Assembly (NCBI GenBank): GCA_965263285.1
Contig: CBDHHD010000016.1
Span: forward strand, 1,736,001 to 1,800,000
Source of the DNA: JASGCP01 sp965263285
GTDB taxonomy: Bacteria > Bacteroidota > Bacteroidia > Chitinophagales > Chitinophagaceae
DNA: 64,000 nt
Direction: 5' to 3'
In this document: piece by piece, positions 17,628 through 27,717 of the stretch
Numbering within the stretch: position 1 is the first letter of the stretch
How the letters are laid out: every line of letters starts with the position of its first letter
The notes under the pieces: model-generated
Database searches by the model: none
What the model was told of the DNA's origin: nothing
Seen by the model: the letters and a program-made list of their open reading frames with translations, nothing else
Program-made: the position numbers and the translations under genes

Positions 17628-19958
17628 ATGAAAATATTTACATTGCCTCATTATATTCCTCGTAGAGACTTTTTAGTTGTTAAAGATATTCAGGTAGTTG
17701 ACCCTAGTGAAGAAGTATTTGATTATAACTTTCATTATATATCAGATAGTGTATGTAAATTAATTATTCGTAATATTGATGGAGGGGATGGATGGAATCA
17801 TTTTAAGCATGTGACAATTAAGCATAAAGGATTGTTGTTTCCTTATGAAATACTACCTTCTAGAAGCATAGAGCAGATAGTAGAAATAAATGCTGTAGAT
17901 ATAGGCACATCTCATTATGAGCCTTTGCCATATCATTATAGTCAACATATACCATTTACTATTTTTCAAACTTGGCATGAGAAATATATCCCTGAAAAGA
18001 TGTATTATGCTATTCAATCGGTATTGGATAAGAATCCTGAGTATGAGTACTACTTTTATACAGAAGAAGATATTGTAGCGTTTATTGAAAAGCATTATGG
18101 ATCTGTTTATTTGAATGCATTTCAATCATTAGTTCCTTATGCGTACAAGTCTGATTTTTGGCGATATCTTATGCTTTGTAAGTTTGGTGGTATCTATTTA
18201 GATATCAAGATGATTGTGCATAAACCTTTTCAATGTTTTATACATGTAGCAGATGACTATGTTTCCTTTTTAGATATACCCAGGCGCCGTATTACTCCTA
18301 TTTATACTGGATTTATAGGGGGTGTTCCACAACAAAATATATTAGTAAGGGTGATAGAAAGAGTCTTGTATAATATACAACAGCGTTATTATGGGGAGAA
18401 TGATTTAGACATAACAGCTTGTCCGCAACTTACCAAATCGTTTAATGCATTTAGAAATGAAGAGGAGAGAACTTTTATAAAAAAAGGTTCGCATCATTAT
18501 CATCAAGAGCAAATTAATTTAATAGGATATTATCAACAAGAAAAAACAAATAGTAGAAAAATTATCTATCAACAAGAATGTATTATTCATACATATTATA
18601 ATGGGTATTATCGTATCCAGGCTTATGAGTCTAGATATAGTAATTTATGGAAACACTTAATGGTATATCGGTTGCCTCAACAAGCGAGTATTGACAAACG
18701 ATGTTTATATTATTATAAGAAATATAAATTAAAGCTGTATGCTTTTTTATACTATGTGAGAAAAAATATTGATATTACTTTTGTACAATTATCACAGCAT
18801 GTGGCTATTAGTAATCATATGTTTGTGCCATCATACTTGTCCGCTCGTAAGCATCATATTGTTAAGAATATCTATCTTGATATAGATATAGATGAGTTGG
18901 TAGATGTTTGTTTTATATATATATCACCTGAAGAATGCTCTCTTGTTATCAGATATATTGATAGTATGGAAGGTAAAGAGAATGATCAACTGATTACAGT
19001 TTTGTACAATGGGAATAGGTACAAAATACCTATTCCATTTAATGATAAAAATATTGAACAAAAAATATTATTAAAAGCAGAACAGGTAGGAGGCGTTCCT
19101 TTTGAGCCTCTATCACATGATTATAATCAAAAAATACCTAAAAAGATATATCAAACATGGTCGAGTCAATATGTGTCTACAAGAATGTTCTATTGTATAC
19201 AGTCGATATTGGATAAAAATCCTGAGTATGAATATTACTTTTTTACAGATAAAGATATAGAGCGGTATATTAAAGAGCATTTTTCAATTGAAACGCTTCA
19301 ATTGTATCAGTTATTAATACCGGGTGCTTATAGGGCTGATTTTTGGAGGTATTTAGTTTTATGGAAAGAAGGTGGTTTTTATTTGGATAGTAAGATGACT
19401 TTTTTATGTCCTTTGCAAGATATGGTGGGTAGTAACGATGAATTTATTTCTTTTCTTGATTTACCAAGAAAAAGAATAACGCCTATTTATAACGCTTTTT
19501 TAGGTGCTACTGCTAATAGCCTTATTTTATGGCAGGTAGTTGAGGATGTGAAAAAAAATATCAGTAAAAGATATTTTGGCGGAAATGATTTGGCTATCAC
19601 AGGTCCTTACCAATTGTCTAAATCTTTTAATACATTTGCTAGGTTTGCTTTGCCACATCCCCTTTTACCTAAAGTATATCAAATCAATGGTATGCAAATT
19701 AATTTGAAAGGTTATTACCAGTTTGATCAGCAAGATTTTAGTAGGAGGATTCTGTTAAATGGTTATATATGTATTGGCTTTACACGATATAAAAGTTATT
19801 ATAATGAACAATCTTATATGAGTCAATATAGAAAATTGTGGAAAAATAAATTAGTCTATCATTTACATCCTAATGATTCATACATAAGGAAAATTAAATA
19901 TTATATGAGAAAGCTATTAATTATTATTCGTTCTTATAAGAGTCGACAAATTCATTAG
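17628..19958 (+). CDS. Double-domain GT32-like glycosyltransferase
   Basis: A 776-residue protein made of two homologous halves, each an N-terminal beta-rich segment plus a glycosyltransferase of the DxD sugar-binding (GT32, capsular/Och1-like) type. Half 1 has I-F-Q-T-W-H, N-P-E-Y-E-Y-Y-F-Y-T, A-Y-K-S-D-F-W-R-Y and G-G-I-Y-L-D-I-K-M. Half 2 has I-Y-Q-T-W-S, the same N-P-E-Y-E-Y-Y-F, A-Y-R-A-D-F-W-R-Y and G-G-F-Y-L-D-S-K-M. Both carry D-x-K where many relatives have D-x-D. No signal peptide or membrane helix is visible, so it probably acts in the cytosol on a nucleotide sugar. Its end overlaps a convergent methyltransferase gene by 35 bp; the two may serve the same glycan. Confidence 0.82.
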   Translation: MKIFTLPHYIPRRDFLVVKDIQVVDPSEEVFDYNFHYISDSVCKLIIRNIDGGDGWNHFKHVTIKHKGLLFPYEILPSRSIEQIVEINAVDIGTSHYEPLPYHYSQHIPFTIFQTWHEKYIPEKMYYAIQSVLDKNPEYEYYFYTEEDIVAFIEKHYGSVYLNAFQSLVPYAYKSDFWRYLMLCKFGGIYLDIKMIVHKPFQCFIHVADDYVSFLDIPRRRITPIYTGFIGGVPQQNILVRVIERVLYNIQQRYYGENDLDITACPQLTKSFNAFRNEEERTFIKKGSHHYHQEQINLIGYYQQEKTNSRKIIYQQECIIHTYYNGYYRIQAYESRYSNLWKHLMVYRLPQQASIDKRCLYYYKKYKLKLYAFLYYVRKNIDITFVQLSQHVAISNHMFVPSYLSARKHHIVKNIYLDIDIDELVDVCFIYISPEECSLVIRYIDSMEGKENDQLITVLYNGNRYKIPIPFNDKNIEQKILLKAEQVGGVPFEPLSHDYNQKIPKKIYQTWSSQYVSTRMFYCIQSILDKNPEYEYYFFTDKDIERYIKEHFSIETLQLYQLLIPGAYRADFWRYLVLWKEGGFYLDSKMTFLCPLQDMVGSNDEFISFLDLPRKRITPIYNAFLGATANSLILWQVVEDVKKNISKRYFGGNDLAITGPYQLSKSFNTFARFALPHPLLPKVYQINGMQINLKGYYQFDQQDFSRRILLNGYICIGFTRYKSYYNEQSYMSQYRKLWKNKLVYHLHPNDSYIRKIKYYMRKLLIIIRSYKSRQIH

Positions 19959-20667
19959 ATTGGTTGTTTCTAATCATGTTTGATTCTTCTATATTGTCTC
20001 CTTTGTATATAAAAATAAGATTGTGGTAGAAGTGCATAGAAACGATATGTAAATCATAGTAGCTAGGCTGATATCCATTTGGTTGGATAAACTCTTTATA
20101 ATTTAATCCGTCTATTAGTGATTTAAAAAAACACATGAGCGTTTTGGAGTTGTTGAGATTATTGCTATCGCCTCCATAGTTTTGCCAATAGCTTGTTTGT
20201 GTATCTTCTATAACATAGATTCCGCCATTTTTTAAAAATGGAAATAATATACGAAAGGATTCTATTACATGTTCATTTATATGACTCCCGTCGTCAATAA
20301 TAATGTCTAGCGCTGGTATGTTTAATACTAATTGATTAAGAAATGGCTTATCTATTTGACTGCCTTGGAATATTTTAATTCTTTCTTCTTCAAAATCTTT
20401 TTTATCATAAATGTCAATTCCATAGATATTGCCTTTAGGAAAGAATCTTTTCCACATGCGAAGTGATTCACCCCCTGCTTTAGGGTTTTCATATCCTCCT
20501 ATGCCTATTTCTAATAAGTGAATAGGCTTTGTTCTGAATTCTTGAAAATGTAGTTGATAGTGGGGAGTGTAATAATGACTTCCTGTTTTGTCTGTTTTAT
20601 AAAGCTTTGCTAACATAGTTAGATTTTCTTTATAATAGAGGGCTTTTATTTTTTTAAAAATATTCAT
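19924..20667 (-). CDS. Class I SAM methyltransferase (MycE/sugar O-methyltransferase-like)
   Basis: A 247-residue AdoMet-dependent methyltransferase. Motif I is H-L-L-E-I-G-I-G-G-Y. I-Y-G-I-D-I-Y-D follows strand 2. I-D-D-G-S-H near residue 128, followed by L-K-N-G-G-I-Y-V-I-E-D-T, is typical of the metal-dependent MycE-like O-methyltransferases of glycosylated compounds. Its position tail-to-tail with a glycosyltransferase supports a sugar or glycan acceptor. No promoter was recognised upstream. Confidence 0.75.
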   Translation of the reverse strand: MNIFKKIKALYYKENLTMLAKLYKTDKTGSHYYTPHYQLHFQEFRTKPIHLLEIGIGGYENPKAGGESLRMWKRFFPKGNIYGIDIYDKKDFEEERIKIFQGSQIDKPFLNQLVLNIPALDIIIDDGSHINEHVIESFRILFPFLKNGGIYVIEDTQTSYWQNYGGDSNNLNNSKTLMCFFKSLIDGLNYKEFIQPNGYQPSYYDLHIVSMHFYHNLIFIYKGDNIEESNMIRNNQSNEFVDSYKNE

Positions 20668-20734
20668 TTGGCTTGATATAATATTAATTGAGTGATAAAA
20701 GTACTATTAATTTATAAATAGGGAGAGACAATAA

Positions 20735-20760
20735 AAAACCTTGTTAGATAACAAGGTTTT
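20735..20760 (-). terminator. Terminator after bacilliredoxin gene
   Basis: Perfect 11-bp stem (AAAACCTTGTT 20735-20745, AACAAGGTTTT 20750-20760) with the 4-nt loop AGAT, followed on the minus strand by a T run. It lies about 60 bp after the bacilliredoxin stop. The stem is symmetrical and could work in both directions. Confidence 0.8.
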
Positions 20761-20821
20761 GATTACTAACTAACCGTTTCAATTTTATAAAAAAAAGAAC
20801 AGTATTTTTAACGGATATTTA

Positions 20822-21241
20822 CTAAGCGCAATGCTTTTCTATTTCCATAATAATTTTTTGCTCAAGTGCCATAGCTGTATTACCTTCTATATGATGTCTT
20901 TCAAACATGCTTACTACTTTACCATCTTTTAATATGGCAATAGCAGGAGAAGAGGGTGGGTAAGGTAAAAAATAAGTGTCTCTTAATTTTTTTACTGCCT
21001 CAGCATCATACCCAGCAAAACTTGTAGTTAAAAAATTAGGTTTGTGTTTTGCTTTTTTTACTGCTCCTATTACTGCTGGTCTACATACACCTGCACAGCA
21101 ACCACAAACAGAATTTATTACAACTAATGTTGTGCCTTTTTTTGCCATAGCATTATCTACATCTTTAGCTGAAAGAAGTTCTGCAAACCCTTGTTTAGAT
21201 AATTCTTCTTTCATTGGTTTAACGATTTCTATTGGATACAT
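20822..21241 (-). CDS. BrxA/BrxB-family bacilliredoxin
   Basis: Small thiol-disulfide protein of the YphP/YqiW family, 139 residues, cytosolic. The active-site signature is V-I-N-S-V-C-G-C-C-A-G-V-C-R-P-A, with the family CGC motif. The C-terminal part, K-D-G-K-V-V-S-M-F-E-R-H-H-I-E-G, is also as expected. In Firmicutes these proteins remove bacillithiol from proteins, and in Bacteroidota a related role is assumed. It is monocistronic with its own promoter and terminator. Confidence 0.92.
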   Translation of the reverse strand: MYPIEIVKPMKEELSKQGFAELLSAKDVDNAMAKKGTTLVVINSVCGCCAGVCRPAVIGAVKKAKHKPNFLTTSFAGYDAEAVKKLRDTYFLPYPPSSPAIAILKDGKVVSMFERHHIEGNTAMALEQKIIMEIEKHCA

Positions 21242-21264
21242 AAGTAAATATTTTTTTAGGGATA

Positions 21265-21272
21265 CAAATATA
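21265..21272 (-). promoter_or_regulatory. -7 element of the bacilliredoxin gene
   Basis: TATATTTG on the minus strand, matching TAnnTTTG, 24 nt upstream of the ATG. No -33 TTTG is seen at the usual distance. Confidence 0.5.
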
Positions 21273-21518
21273 ATTAATTTTCTTTTTTAATTTCCTTTTT
21301 TTTAATAAAAAACATATTTTTTATCCCGAAATCGCTGCAAAAGGAAGAAAACATATATTTTTAATAATATAATTCTATTTAATGTATTGATTATTATGCA
21401 TTTGTATAAAATTAACATTTATTTATGATAATTTTATGTTTTTTGATTTATGTTATTTAGTTACAGAAAAAGTAAATTATTCAGATGTAGTAGATTGGTT
21501 TAATGAGTAATGAAAGAT

Positions 21519-22283
21519 TTACTTACGAAAGATATGTAAACATAATTCATGTTTATGTGAAATGGCGCTATGAGACAATACTTTTGTAATATGGGTAGAA
21601 AATCCTTTTTCATGTAGTAATGCTAATATAGGAGATAGAAAGTCATGATGTATAAATGACTCATTTACATAGCATTTAGAAACAGGGGTAATATATACTT
21701 CTTTAGCTACTCTCAAAATTTCTATAATACTTTCTACATGCCATTGATATGATAAGGTATCAAAAATAGATGCTCCTCCATATTGTTTATGAGAGTATAA
21801 AAATAACAAATTAGTACTCCAGCATATATCAAATTGATGATCTTTAAAAGGTAAAGTTGGTAAACTAGCTGCTTGATAATGGCCTTTTTTCTTGTGTTCT
21901 TCATAATCTTCTATAAAAAAAGGAAATGCTTTTTTAAGTATATTAAAATGTGTTTCAATTTCTTCGTTCGATATAGCATAATCTGCAAACTGCTTTTTTC
22001 TTTCCATGTGTTTAGCTATCAATAACTCGAAATCTTTTAAGGCAATATCTTGTAATTGTTGCTGATTATTTATATACATAGGGTCAATAGCAACGCTATT
22101 GATTCCTAAATTTAATAACTCTTTTGTTGCTGTACTAGGACCTCCAGGGCAATTAAGAATAGATTTATTTTTAAGACTTTCTACATTAGTACAATCTACT
22201 AAGTCCATAACAATTGATAATGGACAGCCTATAAAAAAAACTTTTTCTGCATTTAAAACATTATTAGTAATAGTAACAGGCAT
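21519..22283 (-). CDS. SAM-dependent methyltransferase-like protein
   Basis: A 254-residue protein with a Rossmann methyltransferase core. Motif I is S-I-L-N-C-P-G-G-P-S-T-A-T, followed by V-A-I-D-P-M-Y after strand 2. F-D-I-C-W-S-T-N-L-L-F-L-Y lies near residue 158. The C-P-G-G-P-S form of motif I is found in an uncharacterised methyltransferase group rather than in well-studied enzymes. A middle insert rich in charged helices (about 80-130) may bind the substrate. It is monocistronic, between the bacilliredoxin gene and a repeat copy. Substrate unknown. Confidence 0.6.
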   Translation of the reverse strand: MPVTITNNVLNAEKVFFIGCPLSIVMDLVDCTNVESLKNKSILNCPGGPSTATKELLNLGINSVAIDPMYINNQQQLQDIALKDFELLIAKHMERKKQFADYAISNEEIETHFNILKKAFPFFIEDYEEHKKKGHYQAASLPTLPFKDHQFDICWSTNLLFLYSHKQYGGASIFDTLSYQWHVESIIEILRVAKEVYITPVSKCYVNESFIHHDFLSPILALLHEKGFSTHITKVLSHSAISHKHELCLHIFRK

Positions 22284-22416
22284 AGGAACAAATTAAATGA
22301 GGTTGTTAAAAAGAATAGCTATTTCAAATGTAATATAGAATATAGTATAATCACTTGTTTTGTTTATTGATTGTAAAGATAATATGTTTTTATAATTATT
22401 TCAAATACTAAATATT

Positions 22417-22788
22417 GGCTACATCCTTTTTTAAGGTGCTAAGAGGTTTTTAATAAATGGCAACTACTCATGTATAGGTTCATACTCGTTTTTTATATCT
22501 TTTTCTTTCTTTTGTCTTGATACAAAAGAAAAGAAACAAAGAAAAAATCAAGCTTGCAGATAAAGAGCTATAAAACTACGGCTCGCTACGCTAGCGAGAA
22601 TGAAGGGGAGAGCTGGTTGCTTCGCTCGCCTCGTTTTGTAACGCTCTTTATCTGAGAGCAGTCCTCATCAGATACTTTCTATTATTTTCATATGTATAAT
22701 TATTCGACCATCTATACACTTCATTAAACCTATTGAGTTAACTAAGTAGTTACAACTGTATTTCTCTTAGTATCTTAAAAAAATAGCC
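22417..22788 (+). repeat. Palindromic element with internal deletion
   Basis: A 372-bp copy bounded by B-type inverted repeats: GGCTACATCC T-run AAGGTGCT at 22417-22440 and AGTATCTT A-run TAGCC ending at 22788. The long central hairpin is missing: GAATGAAGGGGAGAGCTGG joins the two halves directly. Confidence 0.8.
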
Positions 22789-22803
22789 CTTATATCCGAG
22801 CAG

Positions 22804-23808
22804 TTACATTTTTGTTAATACGGGAGTATATAAGTCTGAGTAACGATGATCTTTATATTGATAATATGCGGTGATAGCAATCATAGCAGCGTTGTCGGTG
22901 CAGTAAGAAAATGGGGGTATATATGTTTGCCAGTTGTTTTTTTGTCCTAATGACACCAATTCGCTTCGAAGGTATGAGTTAGCACTTACTCCTCCAGCTA
23001 AACAAATCTCTTTTATATTGGTTTGAGTAGAGGCTTGTACTATTTTGTCTAATAATATACGAACAATTGTATATTGAACAGATGCCGATAGGTCGGTTAA
23101 GTTTTTTTCTATAAATTGAGGATCTTTTTTTAATTCTTTTTTTAAAAAATATAATACAGATGTTTTTAGTCCACTAAAGCTAAAATTTAACCCATTTACT
23201 TTTGGATAAGCAAATGTAAAACGAAGCATATTTCCGTTTTTAGCATATTGGTCTATTAATGGACCACCTGGGTAAGATAAGCCTAATATTTTTGCTATCT
23301 TATCGAATGCTTCTCCAGCAGCGTCGTCAATGGTTGTTCCAATTATTTCTATATGATGATGATGATGTGCTATGACTATTTGTGTATGACCTCCACTTAC
23401 GGTAAGGCATAAAAAGGGGAAGGATGGTTTTTGTTTTTCAATAAGATTGGCCCATACATGTGCATGAATGTGATGAACGGCTATAAGCGGTTTTTGTAAT
23501 ACCATTGCCATAGATTTAGCAAATTGACTACCTATTAATAAACTACCTATTAAACCAGGTCCTTGTGTAAAAGCGATGGCATCGATTTCGGTTAATGAAC
23601 AGTTGGCTTTTTCGAGTGCTGCAGACACGGTAGGTACAATGTGTTGTATATGAGCGCGACTAGCTAATTCGGGTACTACGCCACCATATTGTTGGTGGAT
23701 ATGTTGATTGGCAATAACATTGGATAAGATGTATCCATTTTTACATACGGCTGCACTTGTATCATCACAAGAGGATTCAATAGCTAAAATAGAAATATCT
23801 TTATTCAT
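22804..23808 (-). CDS. tsaD: tRNA N6-threonylcarbamoyladenosine transferase TsaD
   Basis: Transfers the threonylcarbamoyl group to A37 of ANN-decoding tRNAs, in complex with TsaB and TsaE. It has the start I-L-A-I-E-S-S-C-D-D-T-S-A-A-V, the metal-binding H-H-I-H-A-H-V-W-A-N near residue 110, L-T-V-S-G-G-H-T-Q-I, the long G-P-L-I-D block and C-L-A-G-G-V-S-A-N. Length 334 is typical. It is probably essential. The stop lies 15 bp from the end of a repeat copy. Confidence 0.97.
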   Translation of the reverse strand: MNKDISILAIESSCDDTSAAVCKNGYILSNVIANQHIHQQYGGVVPELASRAHIQHIVPTVSAALEKANCSLTEIDAIAFTQGPGLIGSLLIGSQFAKSMAMVLQKPLIAVHHIHAHVWANLIEKQKPSFPFLCLTVSGGHTQIVIAHHHHHIEIIGTTIDDAAGEAFDKIAKILGLSYPGGPLIDQYAKNGNMLRFTFAYPKVNGLNFSFSGLKTSVLYFLKKELKKDPQFIEKNLTDLSASVQYTIVRILLDKIVQASTQTNIKEICLAGGVSANSYLRSELVSLGQKNNWQTYIPPFSYCTDNAAMIAITAYYQYKDHRYSDLYTPVLTKM

Positions 23809-23896
23809 ATATGGTTGGAATAAATGTTTTTTAGGGAATAGAAGTAAATATATTTAATTTGTTATAAAATTTTATTGTAGGTATTTGTATAATTTT

Positions 23897-26554
23897 TTAG
23901 TTCATTAACCCACTTACGCTGTTTACTACTTTATAGGTTAAGTCGTCAAATTCTTTAAAGTGAGCTTTTCCACATTTGATTTTCATTTGCTCGTCTTTAC
24001 TGAGCTTTGACAAATCTATTTCTTGGGTGCCCGTTTGTTTGGTTTCTGCTACAAAATAAATTTTTTTGTCATTTTTAAATACGAGTGCCCAATCGGGATT
24101 GTAATTTCCAATGGGTGTGGGAATTTTAAACCAATGAGGTAATTTGAAATAGAATGTAACTTGCTCACTGCTTTCACAATCCTTAGCAAATTGGCTTTCA
24201 ACTCCAGAATCCAAGGGTATCAATTCTTCATAAATGGTTTTGGAAGGATGGGTAACCTTAAAATGCTCATTCAAATATACTTCCAGTTCCTGTGCTTCAA
24301 ATAATCTCATTTCATATGCTGCACCACTCATCTTTTGGTATTTTATTCCGTCAATCATTAAATGGTATAACGCTTGTTTTATGGCTTGTGTTGTTAAGTC
24401 TAAAAATAATTGGGGATTGCTCATAATATCCTTAATTCTACCCGACGCATGCAATATCTCTTTAATGGTGAAACGGGTTAATTCTGTTTTGCTTTGAATA
24501 TAGCCCAAGATATCAGGTATTTTCCAATCATAACTTGTATAAGATGCGATGGTATCATTTAGATAGCTTGTGTTAATACCTTCGCCGGTCATTGTAATAC
24601 CAATTTTTGTAGAGCGAATGGAAGGTGGGTTTATTTTAGGTAAATCTTTTATGGCATTTGCTGCAGACTCAATTAGCTCTTTTGTTGTATAATTTACTCG
24701 GTAGGTAGTTTTTTGTTTTATCTTATTCCAAATGTCTAAAAAAATGGGGTCTACTTCAAAACCTTTGCGATATCTTATAGTTTTTCTTTCTTCCTTGTTT
24801 TTAATTCTGTTTGTAAATGCAACACCGCAATCTTCTTCTATTTCTTTTTGAAGTGCTTTGGCAAAATCATCATAACTTTCATTGGCGATAACTGTTAAAC
24901 GATTGATGTTGCGGTCGTATATTCGTTTTCCTGTTTGATCAACAGCCAAACGCAAACCTCTTCCAATTTCTTGTCGTTTTTTTATGTCCGACTTGCTTTC
25001 ATTTAAAGTACAAATCTGGAATACATTTGGATTGTCCCAACCTTCGCGAAGGGCAGAATGTGAAAAAATAAAACGCAATGGATTGTTGATATCTAATAGC
25101 CTTTCTTTGTCTTTCATAATCAAATTGTATGTATCGTCGTCTGCTTTGGTTTCTCCTGAAGTGTCTTTTACTTTACCTTTGTTGTCTTGCGAAAAATATC
25201 CGTTATGTGTTTCTGTAACTAAAAATTTATTTAACGCTGTGTATTTTGGCTTTTTGATGCATGCTTGATATACTTCTTCAAACCATTGGGCAAATTTTCC
25301 TTTTGTAGCAGTACTTGCCGAATCATACATTCTATAATTAGCAACTTTATCAATAAAAAATAAGGACAAAACTTTGATACCTAATTTATGTAGCTTTAAT
25401 TCTTTTTCTAAATGCTCTTCAATAGTTTTTTGTATTTGAAATTTTATTATTTCATCATTCAGTTCACCTTGGCTATTACCTTTGTAAATTAAGTTCCCAT
25501 TTGAAAGGGTAAGACATTGGTTTACTGCATCAATTTGTTCAATCATATAACCACTTCTATACATTTCTCTTTCGTTGGATAGTGGGTATAAGTCGTCTCC
25601 AACTTTTACGGTGAGGGTTTTATTTTTTACACCGCCTTTTTCATTGCTGTGTATGGAAATTTTAGCTGTTATTTTGGTTGTAGTAGCTCTTATAGATTCT
25701 ACCGAAAGAAAAGCATCATTAAAGGCATGCTCTTTAGCAATAGCATCTACTTCAATTTGCTTTACCAATCCTAAATCATAAGCTTTTACAGGATTTAAAC
25801 TATATACAAGATTGTATTGGTTTCGGTGTGTTGCAGAATAACGAAGTGTACAAAGTGCTTTTAAATTTTCAATAGCAGTTATACGCTTGTCGGTTTCCAT
25901 ATTCTGTGGCTCGTCTACAATAACGATAGGTTGCGTTGCTTGAATAAAATCAATGGGTTTTTGTCCATTTAATTTATCATTGGGTTTATTGATAATGTTT
26001 TCATCTTTGGCAAATGAATCAATATTGATTACCAATACTTCAATGTTATTGGTGCTGGCAAAACCTCGTAGCAATGAAATTTTGCTACTGTCATACACTT
26101 GAAAACGAAGGGGTATATTATCGTATAGCATTTGAAAATGCTCATGTGTAATTTCTAAATTTTTTAGAACACCTTCTCTGATAGCAATCGAAGGTACTAC
26201 AATCACAAATTTTTTAAAACCATACAATTTGTGTAACTCATAAATAGTACGCAAATACACATAAGTTTTTCCTGTGCCTGTTTCCATTTCTACTGAAAAG
26301 TGCATGCTGTTTAATTGTTGTGAAATGTCTATTTCATTATTTTTTTGAATATGTTGTAGATTGATAAGGATTTGTTCTTTTGATAAAATAAGGTTATTGC
26401 TAACCCCATTTGTGTTGAATCCATGTAAGGTGCCTTCTTCTTTTAAGTTATATTCTATAATAGAATCTTCTAAAGGTTGCCCTTCAAATAAATCTGTTAT
26501 AGATTTTATGGCTTCTTGCTGATAAGTAAGATTGGATTCAAATGTGAGTTTCAT
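23897..26554 (-). CDS. res: Type III restriction enzyme, Res subunit
   Basis: ATP-dependent helicase-nuclease subunit of a type III restriction-modification system. SF2 helicase motifs are in order: Walker A M-E-T-G-T-G-K-T (near 95), V-D-E-P-Q in place of DEAD (near 213), R-Y-S-A-T, then R-E-G-W-D-N-P-N-V-F and Q-E-I-G-R-G-L-R-L (near 500-530). The C-terminal nuclease shows P-D-W-A-L-V ... V-A-E-T-K (about 820-840), a PD-(D/E)xK site. Length 885 is normal. It is the last gene of the operon and overlaps the AlbA_2 gene by 4 bp. All motifs are intact. Confidence 0.93.
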   Translation of the reverse strand: MKLTFESNLTYQQEAIKSITDLFEGQPLEDSIIEYNLKEEGTLHGFNTNGVSNNLILSKEQILINLQHIQKNNEIDISQQLNSMHFSVEMETGTGKTYVYLRTIYELHKLYGFKKFVIVVPSIAIREGVLKNLEITHEHFQMLYDNIPLRFQVYDSSKISLLRGFASTNNIEVLVINIDSFAKDENIINKPNDKLNGQKPIDFIQATQPIVIVDEPQNMETDKRITAIENLKALCTLRYSATHRNQYNLVYSLNPVKAYDLGLVKQIEVDAIAKEHAFNDAFLSVESIRATTTKITAKISIHSNEKGGVKNKTLTVKVGDDLYPLSNEREMYRSGYMIEQIDAVNQCLTLSNGNLIYKGNSQGELNDEIIKFQIQKTIEEHLEKELKLHKLGIKVLSLFFIDKVANYRMYDSASTATKGKFAQWFEEVYQACIKKPKYTALNKFLVTETHNGYFSQDNKGKVKDTSGETKADDDTYNLIMKDKERLLDINNPLRFIFSHSALREGWDNPNVFQICTLNESKSDIKKRQEIGRGLRLAVDQTGKRIYDRNINRLTVIANESYDDFAKALQKEIEEDCGVAFTNRIKNKEERKTIRYRKGFEVDPIFLDIWNKIKQKTTYRVNYTTKELIESAANAIKDLPKINPPSIRSTKIGITMTGEGINTSYLNDTIASYTSYDWKIPDILGYIQSKTELTRFTIKEILHASGRIKDIMSNPQLFLDLTTQAIKQALYHLMIDGIKYQKMSGAAYEMRLFEAQELEVYLNEHFKVTHPSKTIYEELIPLDSGVESQFAKDCESSEQVTFYFKLPHWFKIPTPIGNYNPDWALVFKNDKKIYFVAETKQTGTQEIDLSKLSKDEQMKIKCGKAHFKEFDDLTYKVVNSVSGLMN

Positions 26555-27717
26555 TTTTTTTCTGGTCTTGGTATGATGACTTTAAATTGTTCTCCTTCTA
26601 TATCGTTGATAAATTCAATGTTCGGTTGTTCTCGTAATGCTCGGCTAATACCTGAACCGAACCCTCTATATTTCATTAATTTTGAACAATAAGAAACCAA
26701 AAGGTTATTGCGTACAACGGCATTACCCATTTTTATATTTTCTATTGTAAGACTATTAGGTAAAGAACCAGGACTCACCATTTCAATTCTATTGTCGAAT
26801 ATCATAACTCTTATGGGTGAATTTTTAGAATAGTCCCTATGTACCAAAGCATTTTCTATCAATTCCTCTATGGCTATTTTTGAAATTTCTAATATACCAA
26901 GAGAATTAAAATTTTGACCTGCTTGAACATGATGTAAATTTGAAGTGAAAAATCTTATTGTTTCGTCAAATATTTTAGGAATGGTACCTTGTATATCTTG
27001 ACTACTTCTATACTCCATTCCTCCAATACTATTCCCAAAAAATGAAACTGCCTTCACACAAAATACAGGACGATGCCTTTGTGGATTATTTCCAAAAAAT
27101 AAAAGTCCCCCTAAAGTAAGCTGCTTGTCTCTAATGATATTCAAATTAATCAGAAGATTGGCAGGAATATCAACACTTTCATCAGCTTGTTTTTTTTCAA
27201 TAATACTTATATATTCTTTAACCTTGGCAGTATCAATATCACGAATATTGGTATTAGGGATAATCATTTCATCAACATATAAAGTACCGCTTTTTTGAAA
27301 TAACCTTATCTGTTCATTATTGTCTGTTAGCCGTCTCTTATCAGCACCTTGTTTGATCCAGATAGCCCCATTTTTATCTTTGTAAGGTTTAGCAGTTCCT
27401 TCTAAAATTTCTATTATTAGTATTTTTATTTTATTATCATCTAAATTAACAATCTCTGTATAAATAAATACCTGTGGTTTTATCATGTCATTAGCAATAG
27501 TTGCTAATTGTTGATTATGTGTATGAATCTGATATGTACTGAGACCTATTATTTTTCCTGTTTTATCTTCAATTCCAAAAAGAATTTTGCCACCTCGGGA
27601 ATTAGAAAATGCTATCAACTCAGCAGCAATAGAGTCAGGATTTCCCATTTCTTTTTTAAATTGCACCTTACTTGTTTCTCCGGCGCTTATGATATCTAGT
27701 AATTCTGTTGCGTTCAT
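26551..27717 (-). CDS. AlbA_2 (Schlafen-like) domain ATP-binding protein
   Basis: A 388-residue protein of the type often labelled putative transcriptional regulator or RecG-like. The N-terminal AlbA_2 domain runs from about residue 7 to 130: E-T-S-K-V-Q-F-K-K-E, then A-F-S-N-S-R-G-G-K-I-L-F-G-I-E-D. The C-terminal part includes I-E-E-L-I-E-N-A-L-V-H-R-D-Y and a GHKL-type ATPase-like region ending G-F-G-S-G-I-S-R-A. It overlaps both neighbours by 4 bp, inside the type III operon between trlF and res, so it is coexpressed with them. It may sense nucleic acid or regulate the operon; this is inferred from the domain. Confidence 0.8.
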   Translation of the reverse strand: MNATELLDIISAGETSKVQFKKEMGNPDSIAAELIAFSNSRGGKILFGIEDKTGKIIGLSTYQIHTHNQQLATIANDMIKPQVFIYTEIVNLDDNKIKILIIEILEGTAKPYKDKNGAIWIKQGADKRRLTDNNEQIRLFQKSGTLYVDEMIIPNTNIRDIDTAKVKEYISIIEKKQADESVDIPANLLINLNIIRDKQLTLGGLLFFGNNPQRHRPVFCVKAVSFFGNSIGGMEYRSSQDIQGTIPKIFDETIRFFTSNLHHVQAGQNFNSLGILEISKIAIEELIENALVHRDYSKNSPIRVMIFDNRIEMVSPGSLPNSLTIENIKMGNAVVRNNLLVSYCSKLMKYRGFGSGISRALREQPNIEFINDIEGEQFKVIIPRPEKK

